Source of the DNA: Daphnia pulex
Taxonomy: Eukaryota; Arthropoda; Branchiopoda; Diplostraca; Daphniidae
Assembly: GCF_021134715.1 (NCBI RefSeq)
Contig: NC_060026.1
Location: 7,307,001 to 7,371,000, forward strand
DNA: 64,000 bases
Direction: 5' to 3'
A program made the translations under genes and the position numbers. How positions within the stretch are numbered: position 1 is the first letter of the stretch; the number at the start of each line of letters is the position of its first letter. Shown here piece by piece: positions 10,966 to 27,216 of the stretch. Under the pieces are notes generated by a model that was not told the DNA's origin, did not search any database, and worked only from the letters and a program-made list of their open reading frames with translations.

Positions 10966-12310
10966 GATTGATTTAGCAATGGCTATAGCAATCAACTTTT
11001 GTTAATAATCCACTTGCCAGCAAGAGCAAAAAAAGCTTATACAACTGTAGCATCAATTATTTATGTTAAATTGATAAAGAACAGTTTTTGTATGTCACAT
11101 AACATAACCTAAATTGGGCCATACAAATGCAATGATATATACATGTCGGGTCAAAGATCAATGCCTATTGAATAATATCGTGCGTTTGCGCGTAGCCTCC
11201 AAGATGAAAACCAGCACCGTTAATTCAATAAGGGAATTCACACAATTTTCCAATAAAACAATTTCATATTAGCAACTTACACGTAAACATTCCAAGTTAA
11301 ACATACAGACGTAATGTTATCTAGTTCTATTTACACACACAAAATTTGACACATTTAGCCTACTTTTACAAGTTTACTTTCACGAAACGGAACTAAAATC
11401 TAGCAGACAACTACTGTTGAGGAATGAATGAATCATAAGGCCTAAACACTCAAGACTGCCGTGTAAAAAATTCGGATTTCTAAAAAGACAAAAAGTATGC
11501 GCGCTCTGCAGCTACCCCAGATGGCAAGACCTACCCCATAAGAAAAAGGAACATCTTCCTGGGTGCATTATTTAGGTCAATATTTCCCGATAGGGATTTA
11601 TCGGCAAACGACCCTGTCCTCCCACCCCCACCCCACCCGACCCCACTCTACCCACCTCCCACTCAGGACGGGGGGACGACGTCTCTTTCTTCTACGGCTC
11701 GATAGCTGTTTTCGGGGTTTTTTACTCGATTTCTCTCTGGGAGGTGGCGCTGTTCCTCTCGGAGAGATAGGGAAACGATTTTCGTTTGGGGGGTTCCATT
11801 GTTCTTTTATGCGATTTGCGGGGGTTTTCGTCACGGTATTCAAATTGTGACCGTCTTGTAGAGGGGATGCTATTACATTGCAACGTCGTGATCCCGCTTT
11901 GATTGAGATAATGGGGTCGGTGTGATTTAAATGTAAAAAAGAATCGCTTATTTTTAGTTAGTTTTTCTCCCGACAGGTGGTTCTGACGCCAATCCATAAT
12001 TCAAGGCCGACGAACTTCAACGCGGCCTTGGATTGGATTGAAAAACAAAACAAAAACAAAACAAGGCTGGCTGCTAATCAATCAACTGAATCAAGGCAAG
12101 TTTAAAGAAAAATGTAGTCAAATTTTAAATAATGTAGGTAGTATAATCCTTTGATTGTAAATTATTTTCCCTACTACGTAAAGCTGGTACAATAGCCGTA
12201 CGGTTTTTTATATACCGAAGAGCATTCATTCATCATGGAGTCCAGGTATAATTAATTAAATTCTGTTGGTCTCTTATTGAAATAAAATTGTCCTTACTTA
12301 ACGAAATTCA
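10966..12310. other. Non-coding region upstream of the TMEM68-like gene
   Basis: No supported gene. 11560-11850 is unusually C/G-rich with runs of C (CCCACCCCCACCCCACCC near 11620) and contains open frames on both strands with low-complexity composition, which are judged spurious. TTTCCCGATAGGG at 11583-11595 recurs inverted at 15061-15073. The remainder is AT-rich. Confidence 0.5.
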
Positions 12311-12592
12311 ACTTTGGATATATCAAAGGATGATTTACGATGTGATGGTAGAACAATGCTGGATTACCACCCTATAATTCTTGAAACTACATTAGTTTCC
12401 AATGCCAGTGGATCGGCAAGGCTGAGACTTGCAAACTCAACAACATCTGGAAAATGAAATTTGCAAATTCCTACAAAGATCCTATGCTTCAGGTGATACA
12501 ATTAATTTATGTCAACTTTCTTTATTGACACGACAGCAACATTGGGTCTTGTATGTTGACATATTGATATAGCTGATGTGATATTTCCACCA
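12311..12592 (+). pseudogene. Exosome subunit EXOSC7 (Rrp42-type) pseudogene, 5' piece
   Basis: The frame from 12311 reads TLDISKDDLRCDGRTMLDY, then PIILETTLVSNASGSARLRL. This is the N-terminal RNase PH fold of EXOSC7, followed by a premature TGA near 12455 and a retained donor at 12493. A second exon block (12511-12592) matches the piece at 14793-14876 on the other strand and is frameshifted. The copy ends abruptly where cyclin G-type sequence begins. Retained intron borders show that it came from DNA duplication, not retroposition. Confidence 0.8.
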
Positions 12593-13631
12593 GTCCTGAT
12601 GTATCAACACTGGTGCAGAGTCTACGACAAGCCTTGGCCCTTGAAGCTAAATTCCAACCAAAGCTTCAACTTCTGTCAACACTCAACAGCCAGCAATACA
12701 GGAGTAAGTATTCTGTAATGCTTCTTCTATTGAGAATACAAACTAATTTGTAATTTGTTGTTTGTGTTTTAGGAAAGCGGTGAAATTATGTGTGCAATGA
12801 GGGATGGAGCTGCTCATGTTCTTCGCTGCATGAAAGTCTGGTATGATCTTCCTTATGCAGTTCTTCTGGATGCTCTCAACATGATGGACTGGTTCATGAG
12901 CCGCATGAAAGCACTCCTAAACACCTCTCATGCATAGCAATCAGCTCCTTCCATCTAGCAGCTTGCCAATGGGTGGAGAGGATTAAACAGAACAACATTG
13001 AGGTATCTTCCATTCAGAGTCCATTGTAGGTATGTTGACAGTTTTAATTGGCTAGTATTCAGGTTGTCTAATAAATTTTAATTAATAGATTGTTCCTGAA
13101 CCTCAATATCTGGTAACGATATCTTAATGTAAATGTACCGCCGGAGACATCAACCGGATGGAAAAAATTGTCTAAGCCAAGTTAGCTTGTCTACCCCAAG
13201 AAGAACCGGTCACGACCTTAAAATTCCTCAACCTGTATCACTCACTTCTCTCGACGACTTTACCTGCCGCTCTTCAGCAAGACCTTCTTATTCTTTCATG
13301 CAAGCAGGAGACCATTTGCTGTGACGCAAAATAATGCTGCCTTTCCCTCATCTCTTTTGGCTTTCGTCCTACTGTTTGTCGAAATGAAGTGTCACCAGCC
13401 GGCCATCGAGGTTATTATCAGAGACGTTTTACTAGAACTTCAGCGACTTGTTCAGGTATTTAGTGGTTGTGCTTGTTTGTTGATTCCAATTTTGTAATGC
13501 TGATATTTTACCTCTAGGTCAAAGATGACTAGTTGAAGGAGTGTATAAGAATGGTCACTTCGGAAATGGCACCTTACGATGGCTATGCCCAAAGCAATCC
13601 GTCTCATCGTCAACGACTTACCTGGAAGTTG
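12593..13631 (+). pseudogene. Cyclin G-type pseudogene
   Basis: Pieces in order: about 12600-12703 (VQSLRQALALEAKFQPKLQ), 12773-13029 (GAAHVLRCMKVWYDLPYAV, then after a one-base loss PKHLSCIAISSFHLAACQWV), 13089-13455 (ISQCKCTAG and INRMEKIV then a stop), and about 13520-13631 ([26 protein letters not shown]). The 'R(F/M)LxKMK-xPKHLxCIAISSFHLA' cyclin box and 'RMEKIV' are diagnostic of cyclin G. There are a frameshift near 12916, stops at several points, and intron borders still in place. It is a decayed genomic duplicate, cut off at about 13631 by the bacterial-like segment. Confidence 0.85.
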
Positions 13632-13965
13632 TCCTTTTTCTACTATTTCTTTGCCTTCTAAACCATTTATAATAAGTTTTGCCTTTAGTAAAGCAAAATG
13701 CCTAGCTTTTTCTAGTCCTATACCACTTACTTGTTGAGCCTGTGTAAATTCGGGTCTCAGTGATATATGATTACCACTCTTAACAAGAAAACTATATATT
13801 TCTTTACTCACTACATCAGAAGTTTCTCCAAGTGTGCGGTCGAAAATTTTAGTCGAAATTCCCTTCATAGATAAGAGAAATAAAGCCGTAATTTCATCCT
13901 ATAAACGTTCAATTAATCTATCAAAAATCTTATCTTGTTTAGGGTGGTTATTAACCTTATATGTT
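13632..13965 (-). pseudogene. hisS-like: Relic of a bacterial (Rickettsiales-like) histidyl-tRNA synthetase
   Basis: On the minus strand, 13960 down to about 13744 reads KQDKIFDRLIERL, a stop, then [19 protein letters not shown] and SLRPEFT. These match the N-terminal catalytic core of bacterial HisRS up to motif 2 (LRPE). The GE(T/S)SDV(V/I)SKEIYSF wording is close to my recollection of Rickettsia-type enzymes rather than the animal cytosolic or mitochondrial ones. The frame then runs into [20 protein letters not shown] (to 13632), which is not HisRS and was not recognised; it may be another bacterial fragment. Part of the motif-1 region is lost. A laterally transferred endosymbiont fragment is the best reading; a decayed host mitochondrial HARS is the alternative. 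Confidence 0.65.
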
Positions 13966-14339
13966 ATTTATATAAATTTAAATACTATAAATAATGGTTC
14001 GAAATTAACTGAAAAAAGCAACAAGACTTCTGTATAATTTTACATAATTTCGATGTTACGTCATGACGTCATACGTCGAGTATGACTTGATAACCACCCG
14101 AATCAGTAAGTATCGGCTTTGACCTATTCATGAACTTATGTAGCCCACAATTATAAAAGCAAAATCTCCTGTCCTATTTACAATAAATGCTTGAATTGCC
14201 GCTTTATTTGCCGTTTCTTTTTTATACCAAAAGCACTTTAATTCAGACAACGGGCGATGGTAGAGAAATTATATAGTCAACCTAGGTTACGAAGAGATAA
14301 GTAAAGGTGAACTCTTGGAAGATTTATATCATCGCTTAA
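13966..14339. other. AT-rich DNA between relics
   Basis: Nothing coding was recognised. A palindromic CRE-like TGACGTCA occurs within TCATGACGTCATACG near 14062-14076. The EXOSC7-type 3' flank probably fades into this stretch. Confidence 0.4.
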
Positions 14340-14876
14340 ATGTTATTTCTCTAAAAGTTCCATCTTTAAGAATATCATAGCTGATGTCTTACAACTGTCA
14401 ATTTTCCTAACTGCAGTAATCATTTTAATACCAGAAAAGCTGCAGCATTTTTCTTTTGGTGTTGGAACTACTAGGAAATGGTTTCCAATCTGAAAGTGAA
14501 AACTTAGTATTATTAGACTATTTATTTCAAATTTAAAGTTTTAACCTACAAACCTTCATCAAAGTCAGTACACAAGGAATGTTCTCTGTGTTTAGTCTCT
14601 TGGTATCATAAGGATCATCTGAGAGCTCCACATCAGGTTGATATCCGTCCATGGTTGCTATTTTAATAGATGGAATTTGTGTTGCAAAAAAAGAGCCGAT
14701 TTCTCAGCCAATGACACTGCATCATAAGGGTTCCCTCCACATTCAAGAATCTATTTTAATGCCATTAAAATGTTTCATGAGAATTTGTTGATTGGTGGAA
14801 ATATCACATCAGCTATACCAATATGTCAACATACATGACCCAACATTGCTGTGTCGTGTCAATAAAGAAAGTTGTC
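14340..14876 (-). pseudogene. EXOSC7-type pseudogene, middle/3' piece, inverted
   Basis: Minus-strand exons can be read: 14876 to about 14826 (FFIDTTQQCWVMYVDIL, donor GTATAG), then about 14755-14555 (ILECGGNPYDAVSLAEKSAL; two extra T in a poly-T run shift the frame; then ATMDGYQPDVELSDDPYDT and NTENIPCVLTLMK, donor), then after an intron IGNHFLVVPTP and degraded sequence ending LKDGTFRE near 14340. All align to the EXOSC7 core. Introns are retained. The 14793-14876 block duplicates 12511-12592 in opposite orientation. Confidence 0.85.
14793..14876. repeat. Inverted copy of 12511-12592
   Basis: The reverse complement of this block matches 12511-12592 at nearly every base, with a few substitutions and a short indel (GACACGACACAGCAATG against GACACGACAGCAACATTG). 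The block covers one EXOSC7-type exon plus the adjacent intron start, so both copies derive from the same gene segment. Confidence 0.9.
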
Positions 14877-15406
14877 ACACCCCATACTTTCGAGTCAAAC
14901 TCGCGCGTGGGTTTTTAATTTTTGGGGCAGATTCATTTCGGTTAGCAATTTTTTTTCCCGTTCCTATTGTTATGGGCTTTTTTTTATTCCCTATAAAACG
15001 ATTAATCGAACAAAAACATCGAACCCAAAGCTAAAAAGACACAAACTCCGCAAAAAAAAACCCTATCGGGAAACTCGCGCGCGAAGCAAGGGATCGGCAT
15101 ACAATCATGTTTCATACATATCAAAACTTATTCTTCTAAAGCACTGAAAATCAACAATCTCCGAGTCTATGACAGTAATGACAGGCATGCTTAACAATAG
15201 TTCTAAAGATTTCCACGTGAGGCGCTACTGACGCCCTGACGGTTTATACATGGTCTATATCTGGCGGGCCTGGGCCCGACAGAAGAATATTATAACCGAT
15301 CCAGTACCGCCGGTAGCGCCGATACCATCCTACTGATCCTAGAATAAAATAAACCACATTGAAAACACAAACTGATATATATTTTTGTTACAAAAACCTA
15401 CAAAAA
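14877..15406. other. Spacer and probable mRpL24 promoter
   Basis: AAACTCGCGCG occurs twice (14897-14907 and 15071-15081). CCCTATCGGGAAA at 15061-15073 is the reverse complement of 11583-11595. GC-rich sequence at 15210-15340, including GGCGGGCCTGGGCCCG, is the likely mRpL24 promoter. Overlapping open frames at 14792-15147 look spurious. Confidence 0.45.
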
Positions 15407-16699
15407 ATGAGGCTTACCTTAATATTATCCAAAATAGGGAAATATTCTACCGAATATTCTAATCTCCCTGAATCGTACATTAAAAGAGCTATGAAGCAAG
15501 TAAGATTTTTAATAAATTACGTCCATCCTAAACTCAAGATCTTAACTTAATTTTTCAAATGGTTATCATCTTGTGTAATATACAGTAAGTACATATCTAT
15601 GTTTCATTTGATTATTTTATTTTAATCATAGGTTTATTGGGAAGCACCAAAAGACATACCACAGTATCTGCCTGTAACCCTGGAAAAGAAAAAATTCAGG
15701 TATTCCCTTCATGCAAATGAAAAAAATTTTATTGTCAGAAAACAGTCGTACAATTAGTTTGTGTTTTCAATTTGCAGGTATACAATGAACCGACCATGGA
15801 CAGAGGAGTTTCGAAGACAAAATCTTGCAAAGAGAAAAAAGGTCTTTGTGGAACCAATTAAAGAGTGGGCATTTTTTAGAGGAGACAGGGTAAATTGACA
15901 AATTCACCTTATTAAAATAAAAAATCATTGTGTGTATCTGAATTAGGTTGAAGTCTTGGTCGGAAAAGATAAAGGAAAAATAGGTTTAGTAAATCAAATC
16001 ATTGAGGTAATAATCATTAAGAATTATTTTGTATATATGAAAAATATGTATGTTATTTATTTATCTTTACTTAGGAAAGAAATTGGGTAGTTGTCGAAGG
16101 CTTAAATGTGCATTACAGACGAATCGGTAGGACAGAAGATTTCCCTGGTACAATGGTTCAGTCTGAAGCACCCCTCTTGGTTACCAATGAGGTTGCATTG
16201 GTTGATCCTTCTGATGAGTAAGAATTTCATTAAATAGTAGTTTCCTGTTAATGATACTATACTAATGATATTCTGGAGTAGTAAAGGCACTAAAGTGGAA
16301 TGGCGGTTTACGGAACAAGGAGAAAAAGTAAGAGTTTCTCAAAGAACAGGGCATATAATACCCATTCCGTTGTCAGCTTCGGAGACCATTGATTTTAAAA
16401 CAAGAGCTGGATACCCAGGTAAACGGTCTTTATCATTTTTCAACATACAGAATGCAATCACAACATTGATCAGCAAAATTATCAGAAGGTGTACATATAT
16501 ATTTACGCATCATTTATATTTTAAATTGCACAAGACGCGTAAAATCACGGAATATTTTTAAAGAATGAAACGCTATACATGCATTGATTTTACAGAGCAA
16601 GAAAAAGACACACGGGCCGCAGACGTATCCGAAAATACCTACGTCCCACAAAGCAAAACATTTGAAATGGACTTAATGGAGCATTACAAACTGGAATGA
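15407..16699 (+). CDS. mRpL24: Mitochondrial ribosomal protein L24 (uL24m)
   Basis: Seven exons (15407-15499, 15632-15699, 15778-15889, 15947-16006, 16075-16217, 16282-16418, 16596-16699) total 717 nt, 238 residues. The start [13 protein letters not shown] is basic and hydrophobic, fitting a mitochondrial import signal. The KOW motif spans [19 protein letters not shown] and [16 protein letters not shown], as in uL24 proteins. The tail [17 protein letters not shown] is shared with animal mRpL24. It belongs to the large mitoribosomal subunit, where uL24 acts early in assembly. Its 3' end faces the convergent USP32 gene. Confidence 0.94.
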
Positions 16700-17158
16700 A
16701 GTCAGTTGCTTGCGTGTCACTGTAGCAAAATTGTTTGAATATAAAAGAAATAATGCCCACAGTTAAATGTCCACGTTCGTACCTGTTTGCGAATTTTCAC
16801 GAGTGCACCGCGATATATATGTTAACACGAGTTTTGGTAAACTGGGAACAAAGGCACAAGAAAACAATAAGCAACGACTATCGGCCAAAATCAAATCAAT
16901 AATAACATTCATAACAGAGGGGGGAAAAGATAACATTACAGACAACTACATATGGACTTGCACTATCCTACCGACACATTTTTCGACAGAGATAGTTATG
17001 ATGGTGCATGGCACCTCGAGAATCAATCATACAAACCACTTACTGGTTGAAATGTTTGACCTTTGCGAGTGACTAGAGCGCGATCATGCCTATTTCGCTC
17101 TGAGGTGAAACTCGATACTTAAGACTGGAATATTAGGGCTAAATAGGTCAATAATGCA
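16700..17158. other. Shared 3' region of mRpL24 and USP32
   Basis: This convergent spacer of 459 bp probably holds both 3' UTRs. The 101-codon open frame at 16767-17072 has no family features and is not called. Confidence 0.5.
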
Positions 17159-23922
<6,764 letters not shown>

Positions 23923-25195
23923 GGCGCTGATCAAATTGCAAGTTACACTGGCGATCGCTTACCTAAAAAAACGATTATCACTCAAAGAATCTCATCTCGT
24001 TCAGTAATTGAATCCCATAATACATAAATTCATTTCAATAACAAAATATTTAATGCAACAACGTCCAATTCAACAACTTTCAAGTTAAAAAGCCATTGAC
24101 ATTGAATAACTTTATTCCCTTCTGTTATTTTTTTTTGCTGTCGCCATTCGAACCCTCTTCTCACCACGATTACATTACCTTTTCATTGAATTAAAATAAA
24201 GTCTCTATCACTTTTCTATTATTTTTCTTACTTCTAATTGCTTTTCTATTTTAAATTTGATTTATTTGAGAAAATTATTATTGGGAAGAATTGCTCGATG
24301 AAAACTTGAGATTGAGAGTGCGTTCTACGGTCCTGCTGATTAGCGAAGACAGCAATCTTTGAAACCTTGCACCGTGAATGACGAAATTATCTTTTTACAT
24401 AGTTCTAAAAGAGATAGGTATACTATCTTTTTCAAATAATTAATGAAACACTTAAAGTAATAAATGTGTTGCGCTCATCACTTCAATAGTAATTACGGCC
24501 TGCAAGGCTAGGCTGCAAGGGATTCAACGGTTTTTATGCTGATTTCATTTCATTGTATTGATTTGAGAAAGACATATTCTAGACCTATGTATACTTGAAA
24601 ATAATTAAAGAATTACCGAGATCATTTTTTATTCACTCCTAATTTATTTTGATCAAAGAAATAAAAAAATCAGAAATAAAATACATTGCTGCCATTTTGA
24701 CATCCCACCAAGCGGACATCTATAGTGAAACCCGGCAATGCTTTCCTACGTAAAGACTTAAGGTTTCTTTAAGAGTTAAGTTCTTTTTAGTCTGGCAAGT
24801 CGGCCATTGACAGTGCGTGAAAGTAAAAACCCGCTTGCTGATCGGTAAATATCAGATACATCCACGTATGTATGTCTTGTTAAATTTAACGTCAGCGTCT
24901 AAATTATTTGTGCAAGTCAAAATTTACAATTGTATCCAGTATTGTGTGTCGAAAAATTTGCTTCTTGTAAATCTACCGTAAACAAGCTCGTTCATTTCGG
25001 CTTGATAAATACTTGTTGTAGGATAATTTTTTCCTATTTTGATTCATTCTTCGTGTTGACTAAACGTTAAATCGGTTCTCATGCCTTACAGATTTACTTG
25101 CTTTCAAATCTTTCTAGATTGTAGTTGGATTGTTATTATTACATGACTTGTTTGATGAATGTTAACATGTCATTTTTTCCATTTTTCAGACCACC
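23923..25195. promoter_or_regulatory. Divergent promoter region USP32 / RpL27 with RpL27 5' UTR intron
   Basis: CTTTTTAG near 24784 looks like a TOP-type pyrimidine start typical of ribosomal-protein genes. A donor at about 24845 (GATCGGTAAAT) and an acceptor TTTTTCAG ending at 25189, six bases before the ATG, suggest a 5' UTR intron. The rest is AT-rich, with CCATTTTGACATC near 24692. No other gene was seen. Confidence 0.5.
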
Positions 25196-25967
25196 ATGGG
25201 TAAGATCATGAAATCAGGAAAGGTCGTGTTGGTCCTGGGTGGACGTTTTGCCGGCCGAAAGGCAATCATAGTCAAGAACTATGATGAAGGAACCAGTGAG
25301 AAACCTTACGGCCATGCCCTTGTTGCTGGAGTGGACAGGTATCCCAGGAAAGTCACCAACAAGATGAGCAAAAAGAAGGTTGCCAAGAGATCCAAGATCA
25401 AGGCCTTCGTCAAGGTAATATTTCTGTCAGATCATTTAGGTAATAGTAAACACATTCCTTAGATCCGCTGTTGGGGCCTTAACAGGCTCAACCTCCTTAC
25501 CGGAGGTATATTGGCAGTGAATGAGTCATTGATGTGTGAAAGAATTATACCTCCAATGCTAGAACATTGCCTGTGCCTGTTAACTTGACTTGTCAAGTGA
25601 GTTCAGGGCCAGGATGTATTCTGGTGCTGGGGACAATTTTTATAGTTTTAGTTCATAGTATAGTTTGTAGTTCTTGTGTCACATCTAACTTGTTAAATCA
25701 ATCTTGTTTAGATTGTCAACTACAACCACATGATGCCAACCCGTTATTCAGTGGACCTCAGCTTTGACAAGAATTTGGTCAACAAAGACTCCATCAAAGA
25801 TCCCTTGAAGAGGAAGAAGGCGCGATTTGCCGTCCGAACCAAATTCGAGGAGAGGTAAAAACATTGCAAGATTGGTTTATGCAATATGTTTCTAAGGAAC
25901 TTTTCATTATAATGATAGGTACAAGTCCGGCAAAAACCGTTGGTTTTTCAGCAAACTGCGATTCTAA
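25196..25967 (+). CDS. RpL27: 60S ribosomal protein L27 (eL27)
   Basis: Three coding exons (25196-25414, 25712-25854, 25919-25967) give 411 nt, exactly the 136 residues of animal eL27. Diagnostic stretches are [20 protein letters not shown] (N-terminal KOW), [20 protein letters not shown], and the C-terminus [16 protein letters not shown]. The start ATG has a strong context (CCACCATGG). It is a cytosolic large-subunit protein. The first coding intron (297 bp) is larger than usual here and contains strong inverted repeats. The gene is convergent with sds22, with 124 bp between stop codons. Confidence 0.98.
25470..25600 (+). other. Structured element inside an RpL27 intron, possible snoRNA
   Basis: Within the intron, GTTGGGGCCT/AGGCTCAAC (25470-25492), ACCTCC/GGAGGT (from 25491), GGAGGTATA/TATACCTCC (25502-25510 with 25546-25554), CAATG/CATTG (about 25553-25568) and ACTTGAC/GTCAAGT (from about 25584) are all inverted repeats. 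Ribosomal-protein introns often host snoRNAs. Clear C/D or H/ACA boxes were not found, so this is only a candidate. Confidence 0.3.
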
Positions 25968-25994
25968 ATGCTACTGGCATGTATCCTATGACAA

Positions 25995-26000
25995 AATAAA
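25995..26000 (+). terminator. RpL27 poly(A) signal
   Basis: AATAAA lies 27 nt after the RpL27 stop. Confidence 0.8.
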
Positions 26001-26026
26001 TCACTTGGATGCAAAATGGAAGTTTT

Positions 26027-26032
26027 TTTATT
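26027..26032 (-). terminator. sds22 poly(A) signal
   Basis: TTTATT on the plus strand is AATAAA on the minus strand, about 60 nt after the sds22 stop. The two convergent genes therefore share a very compact termination zone. Confidence 0.65.
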
Positions 26033-26091
26033 ATTCTTAACATAGCGCACATTTTGAAAAACAACTTTTTGATGTTTGAAACACGTTTAAT

Positions 26092-27216
26092 TTAACGACA
26101 TAAAGCAGCATCAATTTGCGTTAGTGAAGGTAGAGCCATTTTAATTTTACGGCGGTAATTAACGTCTTTTTGAATGGGATTACGTTCAAAGTATACAGTT
26201 TGCAATGTAGTAGCTCCACGAAGTCCATCTAGTTGATTCCAATCTTCAACCAAATTGTCGTTAAACCAGAATTCTTCCAAGTGGCCTAATGTGTCCAATC
26301 CCTGGATCAATTTAATTCTGTTGCCGGCGAGATCAAGGGTTTGTAATTTCGTGTTGTTCTCCAAGTTTTCAATCACCTGATCAGAGAATGTTTATTAGTG
26401 TATATTTCAAATGCAGAATGAACCATAAATACCTGGATTCCGTTATGCGATAAATACAACTCTTCCAAGTTAATTAGTTTATCGAGATTTGCAATAGTTA
26501 CGATACGGTTACTCTGTATGCTTAAAAGCTTAAGTTTGCTTAATGACTGAAGATTGTTCAACTGAGTTATTTTATTTTTCCCCAAAAAGAGAGACTCCAA
26601 GTTAGTAAGTTCATCCAAATTTTCAATTACCTGTAATAAAATTTGAATATTAATAACCTGCAGACAATAGAAAGGCATAGTAATTACCCTAATCCTATTG
26701 TCTCCAAGCTCAAGCATCTGAAGTTCTTTCAATTTAGAAAGATTTTCAATTTTCTCAATCCGATTGGACACTAGAAACAATTTTTTCAAGTTGACCAAGG
26801 TATCCAACCCCTGGATAGTCTTGATGCGATTGAATGACAAATCAAGAAGTCTAAATAATACAAGGCATTTAAAATAAACTGTAGTTAAAACTGGATAATT
26901 AAAAGCCTTACTCAAGATTGACAAGTGATCCCAGGTTTTCTATTTCAGTTATCTGGTTGTCATAAAGCTCCAACTCTCTCAAAGTGGACAGCATACCAAT
27001 GTTCTCAATCTTCTTGATAAGATTCCAACGTAAATATAAGCCCTCTACTTGGGTCAAACACTCCAAATTCTCGATTTTTGCAATTCTTCCATGATTGAAA
27101 TCAACTTCAGTGGCATCAGGATCCAACACAATCAATTCGTTTGTTTCGACTTCTTTGTCCACAGATTCTTCTGCTTCGTTTTGCGACGGGTCGTTAGGTT
27201 CACCAAATGCTTCCAT
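26092..27216 (-). CDS. sds22: Protein phosphatase 1 regulatory subunit 7 (sds22)
   Basis: Four exons (27216-26912, 26850-26688, 26630-26433, 26376-26092) give 951 nt, 316 residues. After an acidic N-terminus (MEAFGEPNDPSQNEAEES) come about eleven 22-residue leucine-rich repeats of the sds22 type, for example LYLRWNLIKKIENI and LDLSFNRIKTIQGL. An LRR cap follows (YFERNPIQKDVNYRRKIKM). Sds22 binds PP1 catalytic subunits in nucleus and cytosol and controls PP1 assembly and mitosis. A 'tag' acceptor just before the start suggests a spliced 5' UTR. An in-frame TTG further upstream is not used as start because it lies within the acceptor region. Confidence 0.97.

Noticed and set aside
11563-11997. 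Overlapping open frames on both strands
   Set aside because: Low-complexity Pro/Arg-rich translations caused by C-rich DNA, with no family motif.
14792-15147. Plus-strand open frames of 80-91 codons
   Set aside because: They overlap the inverted EXOSC7-type exon and AT-rich spacer and have no domain features.
16767-17072. 101-codon frame after mRpL24
   Set aside because: No start context, domains or splice support; it lies in the shared 3' UTR zone.
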